DNA of 7,096 nt from Candidatus Stahliibacteriota bacterium. Its GTDB lineage: Bacteria > Hydrothermota > Tepidihabitantia > B3-TA06. The translations under genes were made by a program, and so were the position numbers. The notes beneath the pieces are model-generated. The model was not told the origin of the DNA and made no database searches. It saw only the letters and a program-made list of their open reading frames with translations. Each line of letters opens with the position of its first letter. The first letter of the stretch is position 1. Below are positions 1 through 5,376 of the stretch, piece by piece. Location: NCBI GenBank assembly GCA_030592225.1, contig JAUVJT010000113.1, positions 1 to 7,096 of the forward strand, written 5' to 3'.

Positions 1-117
1 ATCAGTGACGAGGATATCAGGTTGATAGAGTCAAGGCTTAATAACAGACCCAGGAAGTGCCTGGGCTTCAAAACACCCCTCGAAGTCGCTAACCTTAGTG
101 TTGCACTTCAACGTTGA
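1..117 (+). CDS. IS30-family transposase, C-terminal end (partial)
   Basis: The plus strand is open from base 1 in frame 1 to a TGA at 115-117 and encodes 38 residues. They include the segment LNNRPRKCLGFKTPLEV (residues 13-29) and end in VALQR. The pattern (L/I)NNRPRK-LG--TPLEV is the hallmark C-terminus of IS30-family DDE transposases, lying just after the last catalytic glutamate helix; the final 'VALQ' is also typical. The start, DNA-binding domain and the DDE catalytic residues lie to the left of the window, so activity cannot be judged. The stop codon sits inside the probable terminal repeat of the element, as is common in this family. The gene faces the truncated Asp-box gene on the other strand. 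Confidence 0.88.
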   Translation: MSDEDIRLIESRLNNRPRKCLGFKTPLEVANLSVALQR

Positions 118-125
118 ATGTAGGA
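1..125 (+). mobile_element. Right end of an IS30-family insertion sequence
   Basis: The transposase C-terminus reads straight into a terminal region containing the perfect 12-base palindrome TTCAACGTTGAA (107-118), which overlaps the stop codon. Beyond about 120-128 the minus strand reads as in-frame Asp-box protein, so the junction between IS and host gene lies in roughly 119-130. The exact last base is an estimate because the partner inverted repeat and the target duplication are outside the window. Confidence 0.7.
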
Positions 126-1035
126 GAAATATCTCGGGATTTTTCCAGATCATTCCGTTGCAGGTCGAACGATTGTAACACATATCGTATTTACGATACG
201 GATTGCTACTATTGTACTCGTACCAAATCACGTAAACATTATCTTCATACGCCGCAACTGAAGGTGCTTGGCTTCTATCTGAAGAATCAGAAACCATTAC
301 TGGTTCGCTCCAGGTACCCCCATAGTTCATTGAAGTACTGTAATATATAGCTCCCGGCATAGCTCCCGCCGTCCACACCACATGGATACCGTGGTCATAA
401 ACTGCCATAGACGGCTCATTGAAACAAAAATACTGCAAATTGCAGATCGTTTTATTATTACCCCAGGTCCGGCCAAAATCTGACGAATGCTTGTAATAAA
501 GGTAACGGTAACCATGAAACATAACGTGAACGTGGTTATCACATGCAACCACAGCCGGTGTAGTTGGATAATACGTGCGTTGGCTGGTTAACAGTTCAGG
601 GGCTTCCCAGGTTTCACCGTTATCGACGGAGCGACGATAGTAGTGGTAATAATAATCATCATCCCCATCATCGCCCACCCAGAAAACGTACACGTTACTT
701 CCCGTGGCAGCTACGCTTGGAAGCTTTGCTTCGTCGAGATGATTGCTGAGCTTTGTATCTGGGCCCCATGTTTTCCCGTTATCAACAGAACGTTTGTAAT
801 ATATTTGAAAAACATGAGCACTGTCTACTTCACGATTATCGAACCACACCACATGTACCGTATCACCCGAAGCCGCAATACATCTTGCATTCAGCTTATA
901 ATTGGTGTAAGATAAGTAGGCTTCTTCAGTAAGCCTCACGTCTGGCTCCCATTCCAGTGCAGATGCAGTTACCGAAAACAGTAATAATAGAAAACTGTTA
1001 CTCCTAAGCGACTCTTTATCTTGTGATTGAAACAC
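31..1035 (-). CDS. Secreted Asp-box (BNR/sialidase-like) repeat protein, 3' end cut by IS30 insertion
   Basis: Probable extracellular beta-propeller protein; no enzymatic function can be assigned. Counting from the GTG at 1035, a hydrophobic segment (FLLLLFSVTASA, residues 15-26) looks like a signal peptide with an ASA cleavage site. Asp-boxes of the S-x-D-x-G-x-T-W type occur about every 50 residues: SVDNGKTW (83-90), SVDNGETW (136-143), SSDFGRTW (184-191), SMNYGGTW (235-242) and a decayed STCNGMIW (290-297). Between them are hydrophobic strands such as VHVVWF and VYVIWY. Catalytic sialidase residues (FRIP motif, Arg triad) are not evident. From about residue 304 the protein is antisense IS30 sequence (HSTLKCNTK onward), so the native C-terminus is lost. 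The GTG lacks a well-placed ribosome site. The strong AGGAGG upstream serves an ATG at 1046 in another frame; one extra A in the A5 tract (1036-1040) would join them as MSKKVFQSQDK. Confidence 0.8.
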   Translation of the reverse strand: MFQSQDKESLRSNSFLLLLFSVTASALEWEPDVRLTEEAYLSYTNYKLNARCIAASGDTVHVVWFDNREVDSAHVFQIYYKRSVDNGKTWGPDTKLSNHLDEAKLPSVAATGSNVYVFWVGDDGDDDYYYHYYRRSVDNGETWEAPELLTSQRTYYPTTPAVVACDNHVHVMFHGYRYLYYKHSSDFGRTWGNNKTICNLQYFCFNEPSMAVYDHGIHVVWTAGAMPGAIYYSTSMNYGGTWSEPVMVSDSSDRSQAPSVAAYEDNVYVIWYEYNSSNPYRKYDMCYNRSTCNGMIWKNPEIFLLHSTLKCNTKVSDFEGCFEAQALPGSVIKP

Positions 1036-1043
1036 TTTTTAGA

Positions 1044-1060
1044 CATCTTTCATCCTCCTT
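1044..1060 (-). promoter_or_regulatory. Ribosome binding site and ATG that disagree with the Asp-box frame
   Basis: AAGGAGG (1060-1054) stands 7 bases before an ATG (1046-1044), an ideal arrangement. That ATG reads MSKKCFNHKIK and hits a stop after about 25 codons. The signal peptide and the Asp-boxes are in another frame. The A5 tract at codons 3-4 is the likely point of the break. Confidence 0.75.
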
Positions 1061-1077
1061 ATTTTCTCTATAATATA

Positions 1078-1105
1078 ACTATAATCAAATCTCTGATTGT
1101 GTCAA
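1078..1105 (-). promoter_or_regulatory. Sigma-70-type promoter of the Asp-box gene
   Basis: On the minus strand, TTGACA (1105-1100, perfect -35) is followed by a 16-base spacer and TATAGT (1083-1078, five of six -10 matches). A second AT-rich alternative, TATATT/TATTAT, lies just downstream. Transcription would begin near 1070, giving a short leader before the AGGAGG at 1059-1054. The promoter starts only 18 bases after the stop of the upstream reading frame, so the Asp-box gene probably has its own transcript. Confidence 0.72.
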
Positions 1106-1122
1106 GTGTTCAATTTAGACTG

Positions 1123-1647
1123 TTATCCAATCACCCGCCGCGAGCGCGGCACCTGGCTTTTCAGGCTGCCTCCTTTAAGCAGGCCTACCCCGAGAGGATA
1201 ATTCATGTAGAATGGGACAACAAAACCGTCGGATACGTCATCCGGGACATTAACCTGCTGGGTTCCACCGTTTACGAAAACCTGAGCGGTTTCGGAATCC
1301 AGTTCAATCCGGCTGCGGGTTACCAGATGCCTGAAAAGCTGCATACCGTTGGTGGTGGGCTTAACCGTATAGTCAAACACCCGGGCGATGCGCAAACCCC
1401 GGCGCACGATTTGAGGGAACCTGGCTTCCCCGGCCTGCGGCGTACAGCACCACACGTTGTTTTTGCGGATAAACAGGTGAAAGGAGGAGAAGGAATCGGG
1501 GGAAATTCCGAACCGTTCCTGGAACGAGGCAAGTGTTCTGGATATCATCTCTGCTTGTATCCTGGAAGAGTGTGTTGCGGAATGTGTTGCGGAATGTGTT
1601 ACGGGATGTGTTACGGGTGTTACGGTTTTCTGATGCTTGCGACGCAA
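1123..1647 (-). CDS. C-terminal PUA-like domain of RsmF-type methyltransferase, in a separate frame
   Basis: This 174-residue frame looks like the C-terminal half of RsmF/NSUN-type proteins, which helps bind rRNA. Visible features are FGISPDSFSSFHLFIRKNNVWCC (an 'F-x-L-F-x-K-x-x-x-W' segment, residues about 46-68) and, at the end, YPLGVGLLKGGSLKSQVPRSRRV, which resembles the family's closing 'G-x-LG-G-K-x-G-x-LK-x-x-P-R-x-R'. The first ~28 residues come from a tandem repeat (PVTHPVTHSATHSATHS) and are not part of the domain. It overlaps the end of the catalytic frame by 28 bases and lies -1 relative to it. A -1 shift at the AAAA stretch just before the catalytic stop codon would yield one continuous protein. 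Alternatively, the TTG at 1647 with GGGAGGG upstream could start a coupled second chain. I favour a broken or recoded single gene. Confidence 0.7.
   Translation of the reverse strand: MRRKHQKTVTPVTHPVTHSATHSATHSSRIQAEMISRTLASFQERFGISPDSFSSFHLFIRKNNVWCCTPQAGEARFPQIVRRGLRIARVFDYTVKPTTNGMQLFRHLVTRSRIELDSETAQVFVNGGTQQVNVPDDVSDGFVVPFYMNYPLGVGLLKGGSLKSQVPRSRRVIG
1571..1625 (+). repeat. 12-base tandem repeat inside the methyltransferase gene
   Basis: Read on the plus strand: TGTGTTGCGGAA (1571-1582), the same again (1583-1594), TGTGTTACGGGA (1595-1606), then TGTGTTACGGG (1607-1617) and a shorter TGTTACGG (1618-1625). On the coding strand the array contains CCGTAACAC units, which give TAA stops in the catalytic frame but read PVTH/SATH in the C-terminal frame. 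It sits exactly at the linker between the catalytic and C-terminal domains. The last 19 bases recur in the nitroreductase gene. Confidence 0.9.
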
Positions 1648-2570
1648 AATCCCTCCCCGTCATGTTTATGCGGAAAAAGTCTCAGGATGTTCTTGACCGC
1701 AGGGTTAAATTCGGTGTCCCGCCATCGGCTGAAACCAGGTTGGGGATTAAGGCCGGAAAGGGTAATAGGTTCGACCACTGCTTCGGGGAACTTTTTCAAA
1801 AGGTGGCTGATGATCGCCTCGTTCTCCTCAGGGGCAAAGGTACAGGTGGAATAGACCATGACGCCGCCAGGCTTGAGACAGTGGTATGCGGACATGATAA
1901 GCTTGCGCTGGGTTGCAGACAGCCTTTTTATGCTTCCTTCACTCCACAAATCAAGCGCCCGGTAACTACGACACAATGTACCCTCGGACGAACAAGGGGC
2001 GTCTATCAATACGCGATCGAAACGCTCCGCCGCGATGTGACCGTAAGCCTGACCCGGCAGACGGGTCACGACCGTGTTGAGCACGCCTGAGCGATCCAGA
2101 TTGCCGGTAAGCGAGGGGATGCGTCCGGGGCTGACATCGTTTGCGACGAGCAGACCGGTGTTGTCCATGGCCGCGGCAATCTGGGTGGTCTTGGACCCGG
2201 GTGCGGCTGACATGTCGAGTATCTCCTCACCGGGCTGTGGGTCGAGCACGGTCACCGGTATGGTTGAGGAAGCGTCCTGTACGTAGATGAGTCCAAGAAA
2301 ATGTTCGGTGAGGTTGCCCAGCTTGGTTCGCTTGCCCGCCCGAAAGACAAGCCGGTTCCAGCCTGCCTGCGCAGGTTCAAGGTGAGCAAGGGATTCGAGG
2401 ACTTCGTCGAGTTCTCCTTTGAGGGTATTTATGCGAAAGGTCTGGGAAGGAACGCTCAGCAGGGCGGGCAGGAATTCGGCAAGATCAAGCCCCATCTCGG
2501 TGAATCGGGCCAGCATGGCTTCGGGAAGTTCAGGATCGTGGCGGTCTCGAGATCGTTTAGAAATAACCAC
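1620..2570 (-). CDS. RsmB/RsmF (NOL1/NOP2/Sun) family rRNA cytosine-C5 methyltransferase, catalytic part
   Basis: SAM-dependent RNA m5C methyltransferase acting on rRNA; the exact target cytosine cannot be told from sequence. Key elements of the 316-residue frame: an N-terminal recruitment region with RINTLKG (46-52); NLTEHFLGLIYVQDASS (86-102), typical of RsmF-like enzymes; SAM motif I DMSAAPGSKT (119-128); motif IV DAPCSSEGT (190-198), whose Cys193 releases product; and motif VI STCTFAPEENE (241-251), whose Cys243 is the catalytic nucleophile. All catalytic parts are intact. The frame ends at GEGFCVASIRKP, the usual end of the catalytic domain, with a TAA supplied by the tandem repeat; the C-terminal domain follows in another frame. 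The start is taken as GTG 2570 because AAGGAG stands 9 bases upstream. Both lie inside a dispersed repeat, so the first ~12 residues may be non-native; homology becomes clear from about residue 14 (ELPEAMLARF). Confidence 0.9.
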   Translation of the reverse strand: MVISKRSRDRHDPELPEAMLARFTEMGLDLAEFLPALLSVPSQTFRINTLKGELDEVLESLAHLEPAQAGWNRLVFRAGKRTKLGNLTEHFLGLIYVQDASSTIPVTVLDPQPGEEILDMSAAPGSKTTQIAAAMDNTGLLVANDVSPGRIPSLTGNLDRSGVLNTVVTRLPGQAYGHIAAERFDRVLIDAPCSSEGTLCRSYRALDLWSEGSIKRLSATQRKLIMSAYHCLKPGGVMVYSTCTFAPEENEAIISHLLKKFPEAVVEPITLSGLNPQPGFSRWRDTEFNPAVKNILRLFPHKHDGEGFCVASIRKP

Positions 2571-2714
2571 AGATTTGAACTCCTTTCAGTCGTTCACCTT
2601 ACGGTACACAGATTAACACGGATTTGTAAAAATGCTTGATTCTATTAAGATACACATATACGTGGCATACTTAGGTTGTTCGATTTTCGCTTTGTGTTCT
2701 TTGTGATCTCTGTG
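2561..2714 (-). repeat. Composite repeat copy A
   Basis: The outer part (2561-2614) is a 54-base sequence matched at about 48 positions by the opposite strand of 3927-3980. The inner part has CACAAAG-type heptamers in 9-base register on the minus strand (2690-2696, 2699-2705, and CACAGAG at 2708-2714). The ~75 bases between are only weakly similar to copy B, with shared pieces such as ATATG-GTA-CTT. The outer end runs into the methyltransferase start codon. Confidence 0.8.
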
Positions 2715-2849
2715 GTTAAAATTCTTCCTCCGGAACAGGCTGACGCTGTATTCAAACACTCTCCTAGGGACCAACGCTCACCTCCTCGAGCCAGCGCGGC
2801 GCACGCCCTCCACGCCCCCCATGTAAGAGCAAATCAGCGGAATGACGCA
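2571..2849. other. Gap between nitroreductase and methyltransferase genes
   Basis: Bases 2571-2714 are composite repeat copy A. Bases 2715-2849 show no gene, no RNA gene and no clear terminator; this is plain sequence with moderate GC. No convincing promoter was found for the methyltransferase, whose ribosome site lies within the repeat. Confidence 0.6.
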
Positions 2850-3536
2850 TTACCTGCCGGTGTCAGCCGGCACACCTATTGAGATAACGTACAGCGGGAT
2901 GGTCTTTTGCTCGGCAAGACCCAGATTAAGGAGTTTGGTCAAAGCGTCGTCGTCAAAGGCACCAACCGGAACCGAACCTAAGCCCAACGCAACCGCTTCT
3001 AGATGAACGTTCTGGGCCGCGTGGCCTGCCTCCATGTAAATATAGCGCATGGCGCGTTCACCGTAACGCTTGGAGGTCCGCTCAGGAACCGCGCACAGGA
3101 CAATGGAGCAAGGGGCCTTCAGCACGCATTGCTGGTTCAAACATGCCGCAGCAAGCGCGGCTCTTAAGTCCCCCGCCTTCAGAAGCTTGACCTGATGCGT
3201 GGAGGGGACGTAGTGGAATGTACCCTGGGGAACCACAATGTAGGTCTCAAGCGGATAGGTGGCTCCGGCAGAAGGCACGGTGCGTAATCCACGGCCTGTG
3301 TTACGGGTGTTACGGGTGGTGTCGGTGACTCCCTGGGCCGCCCATAACAGGGTTGAGATTTGGGCATGGGTAAGGGTATCTGAAGTAAAAGAACGGACGG
3401 AGCGCCGCAGTGCAAGACATTCCTCGATGGAACGGTTGGTGCGTATGGGATCGGGCAAGGCAAAAGTATCTTCCATATTATTTCCTCCTGTACATACCAG
3501 AAACAACGCCAATGTCAATAAAGGAATCAGCTTCAT
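2850..3536 (-). CDS. SagB-like nitroreductase-family flavoprotein with N-terminal export signal
   Basis: FMN-dependent oxidoreductase of the nitroreductase superfamily, closest in look to SagB-type dehydrogenases; substrate unknown. The 228 residues include RRSVRSF (44-50, flavin phosphate contact), PSAGATYPLE (88-97), a typical SagB-like signature, and near the end EAGHAAQNVHLEAVALGLG followed by VPVGAFDDD, also family hallmarks. The first ~15 residues (MKLIPLLTLALFLVC) form a hydrophobic export segment; the Cys could be lipidated but the FLVC box is not canonical. The start ATG 3536 has AAGGAGG 5 bases upstream. A second ATG at 3476 (MEDTFALPD), also with AGGAGG, would give a 208-residue form without the signal. 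Residues 74-81 (TRNTRNTG) are encoded by a dispersed repeat and look like an insertion in the loop before RTVPSAG. No partner genes such as a TOMM cyclase are nearby. The gene is bracketed by inverted copies of the composite repeat. Confidence 0.85.
   Translation of the reverse strand: MKLIPLLTLALFLVCTGGNNMEDTFALPDPIRTNRSIEECLALRRSVRSFTSDTLTHAQISTLLWAAQGVTDTTRNTRNTGRGLRTVPSAGATYPLETYIVVPQGTFHYVPSTHQVKLLKAGDLRAALAAACLNQQCVLKAPCSIVLCAVPERTSKRYGERAMRYIYMEAGHAAQNVHLEAVALGLGSVPVGAFDDDALTKLLNLGLAEQKTIPLYVISIGVPADTGR
3297..3316 (+). repeat. GTTACGG-type tandem repeat inside the nitroreductase gene
   Basis: TGTGTTACGGGTGTTACGG (3297-3315) is identical over 19 bases to 1607-1625 in the methyltransferase gene and in the same orientation. 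It consists of two 9-base units TGTTACGGG (3299-3316). Because the unit is 9 bases, it is read through in frame as RNTRNT. Confidence 0.9.
3474..3489 (-). promoter_or_regulatory. Internal ribosome binding site and ATG in the nitroreductase gene
   Basis: AGGAGG (3489-3484), 7 bases, then ATG (3476-3474), in frame with the longer start at 3536. The shorter product begins MEDTFALPD and lacks the hydrophobic export segment. Confidence 0.6.
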
Positions 3537-3666
3537 TTTTTCCTCCTTCGTTTCTCTATTAAAGACGCCACACACCCCGCATGAGTTTCATCTTGGTTGC
3601 TTTGATAATTGAGACGTGCTGCGTCCAGATCTTGTTTCATCGGAGTCTCATCTTCTGAAGGAAATA

Positions 3667-3686
3667 GGGCAACGCATGCGTTGCCC
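3667..3686. repeat. 20-base perfect palindrome, REP-like, copy 1
   Basis: GGGCAACGCATGCGTTGCCC is its own reverse complement and is followed by CTAC. The same framework with a different arm sequence is at 5908-5927, also followed by CTAC. There is no T-tract, so it is not a simple terminator. Confidence 0.85.
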
Positions 3687-3778
3687 CTACGAAATGCCTC
3701 ACGTGGCATACAAGAGATGCAAAAACTTACTGAAGCGCGTTGCTTCTCCTAGAAACTTGTCTGAAAATAACCAGAGCC

Positions 3779-3811
3779 TACCCCTTGGGCGCACAATGCG
3801 CTCATAGGGTA
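3779..3811. repeat. Interrupted inverted repeat
   Basis: TACCC (3779-3783) pairs with GGGTA (3807-3811), and GCGCA (3789-3793) pairs with TGCGC (3797-3801) around a CAA loop. The two stems are separated by symmetric 5-base internal loops. No T-run follows on either strand. Confidence 0.5.
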
Positions 3812-3980
3812 CAGAAAACACAAAGGGCACAAAGCGGAATTCAACCGCCAAAAGTAAACTGCGGATATGCGTAGCTTGTGATGAACGAGCCATTCCCTTA
3901 ATCGGTGGACGCTTTGCGACGAAGTCAATCTGTGTACCGTAAGGCGAACGACTGCAAGGAGTTCTCATCTGTGGTTTATT
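3810..3980 (+). repeat. Composite repeat copy B
   Basis: Opposite orientation to copy A. The inner end has CACAAAG at 3819-3825 and 3828-3834 with a decayed unit (TACAGAA) at 3810-3816, all in 9-base register. After about 90 divergent bases comes the conserved 54-base outer part (3927-3980), beginning AATCTGTGTACCGTAAGG and ending in ATCTGTGGTTTATT. It also carries AAGGAG and a GTG at the same spacing as copy A, but that frame ends after 20 codons. Confidence 0.8.
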
Positions 3981-3987
3981 CGACATT

Positions 3988-4019
3988 GAAGTTCCCTTTG
4001 GTCGCCGCTTCGCGTCGGT
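3988..4019 (+). repeat. 32-base dispersed repeat, copy 1
   Basis: GAAGTTCCCTTTGGTCGCCG and the next 12 bases match the minus strand of 5857-5829, with one 3-base gap (TCG) and two to three substitutions. It ends 13 bases after the gcvPA stop codon in transcription order. Confidence 0.75.
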
Positions 4020-4032
4020 CTCGAACAGCCTC

Positions 4033-5376
4033 CTAGGCAACCGCAGCCAGCGCGTCAACGAACGCATCCATCTCCTGCTTGGTGCGCTTTTCGGTAACCG
4101 CAACCAGAAGCAGGTTGGCGTGATTGGTATTGAACCGCCCCAGATCGATACCTGCCAGGAAACCGCGTTCGAGCATCGCATCGATAACCTGGGCGGCAGA
4201 ATGACGGGTGCGCACAACGAACTCCTTAAAGAAGTGCCCCCGGAATGCAAGCTCGCAGCACGGAAGCTTTTCTATACGCTCGGCAAGATAGTGCGCCTTC
4301 TGGGTGCAGAGATTCGCCATCTCCTCGATGCCTTGCTTGCCGACTACGGAAAGAAAAACGGCCGATGCGAGTGCGCATAACGCCTGGTTGGTGCAGATGT
4401 TGGAAGTGGCCTTCTCGCGGCGGATGTGCTGCTCGCGCGTCTGCAGGGTCATCACGAACCCCGGCTTGCCGTCTTCATCCACCGTGCGGCCGATGATGCG
4501 TCCCGGCATCCGCCTGACGTATTTCTTGTTGGCGGTGAATATGCCGAGGTAGGGGCCGCCGAATCCCTGGGCAAGACCGAGTGACTGTCCCTCGGCCACT
4601 GCGATATCCGCATTGTACGAACCCGGAGGGGCAAGAACACCAAGGGAGATTGGGTCCACCGTAACGATAAGGAACGCGCCCGCGGCATGCACCTTGTCCT
4701 CAATTTCATAGATTGACTCCAGCAGCCCGAAGAAGTTAGGGTGAGCGATGACGACCGCGGCAACATCATCGGAGAGCATGTTATCGAGGGCGGAAACGTC
4801 CACGATTCCGTCGGTGGAGGGGATGACCTCGACCGGCACTTCAAGACCGTCGGCATAGGTACGCATCACCTGGGTGTGGTAGGGATGCAGGGTATCGGCG
4901 ACCAGGATACGTTTGCGAAAAGTAAGGTCACGCGCCATGTGGATGGCCTCACCCAGAGCCGAAGCGCCGTCATACACACTGGCATTGGATACGTCCATGT
5001 CAAACAGTTCACAGATGAGGGACTGATACTCGTAAATGGAGGCAAGCGTCCCCTGGCTCACCTCGGGCTGGTAAGGGGTGTATGCGGTGTAGAACTCCGG
5101 ACGCGAGATAACGTAATCAACCAGCGACGGGGTGACGTGATCGTAGACCCCGCCGCCCATAAAACTTACAAGCTGGGCAGGATCACAGTTGCAGCCTGCC
5201 ATGCGGGAAAGCAACAGCTTGGCCTCGTACTCGGAAAGCGCGGGGGGCAGGCCCAGCTCACCCTTGATGCGCAGCTCTGCGGGGATGTCTGCAATAAGGT
5301 CCTCAAAGCTCTCCACCCCGATAGCGGCAAGCATCTTGCGTACGTCTTCGGAGGTGTTGGAGGTGTAGGAAGCCAT
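4033..5376 (-). CDS. gcvPA: Glycine dehydrogenase (decarboxylating) subunit 1
   Basis: N-terminal half of the split P-protein. Together with GcvPB it decarboxylates glycine with PLP and passes the aminomethyl group to lipoyl-GcvH in the cytoplasm. The 447 residues match the family's usual length. Recognisable stretches are SEDVRKMLAAIGVESFEDL near the start, FMGGGVYDHVTPSLVDYVISRPEFYTAYTPYQPE (about 90-125), VYDGASALGEA, and LAQGFGGPYLGIF. The PLP-binding lysine belongs to GcvPB and is not expected here. The ATG at 5376 is preferred over the adjacent in-frame TTG at 5379: the gcvH stop and this ATG overlap as TGATG, and GGAAGGA stands just upstream, which implies translational coupling. No gcvPB follows, so the partner must be encoded elsewhere. 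Confidence 0.95.
   Translation of the reverse strand: MASYTSNTSEDVRKMLAAIGVESFEDLIADIPAELRIKGELGLPPALSEYEAKLLLSRMAGCNCDPAQLVSFMGGGVYDHVTPSLVDYVISRPEFYTAYTPYQPEVSQGTLASIYEYQSLICELFDMDVSNASVYDGASALGEAIHMARDLTFRKRILVADTLHPYHTQVMRTYADGLEVPVEVIPSTDGIVDVSALDNMLSDDVAAVVIAHPNFFGLLESIYEIEDKVHAAGAFLIVTVDPISLGVLAPPGSYNADIAVAEGQSLGLAQGFGGPYLGIFTANKKYVRRMPGRIIGRTVDEDGKPGFVMTLQTREQHIRREKATSNICTNQALCALASAVFLSVVGKQGIEEMANLCTQKAHYLAERIEKLPCCELAFRGHFFKEFVVRTRHSAAQVIDAMLERGFLAGIDLGRFNTNHANLLLVAVTEKRTKQEMDAFVDALAAVA

Larger units (their letters stand above)
3537..4032. other. 496-base non-coding stretch between gcvPA and the nitroreductase gene
   Basis: No gene is supported here. From left to right it holds the nitroreductase ribosome site (AAGGAGG about 3542-3548), unremarkable sequence, a 20-base palindrome (3667-3686), an interrupted inverted repeat (3779-3811), composite repeat copy B (3810-3980), and a 32-base repeat (3988-4019) that recurs between gcvT and gcvH. 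gcvPB, expected directly after gcvPA, is not present. Confidence 0.75.

Noticed and set aside
1027..1854. Long plus-strand open frame opposite the methyltransferase C-terminal region
   Set aside because: It crosses the Asp-box promoter and the tandem repeat (CCGMCCGMCYG-like residues) and has no ribosome site or family resemblance.
2855..2872. Hairpin TGCCGG-TGTCAG-CCGGCA at the 3' end of the nitroreductase gene
   Set aside because: It lies inside the coding sequence and has no T-tract, so I do not call it a terminator.
3492..3536. Lipoprotein signal for the nitroreductase (Cys15)
   Set aside because: The box FLVC lacks the small residue expected just before the Cys; an ordinary export segment is as likely.
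3699..4250. Minus-strand frame (183 codons) overlapping the end of gcvPA and the gap
   Set aside because: It is out of frame with gcvPA and continues through dispersed repeats; no domain is visible.
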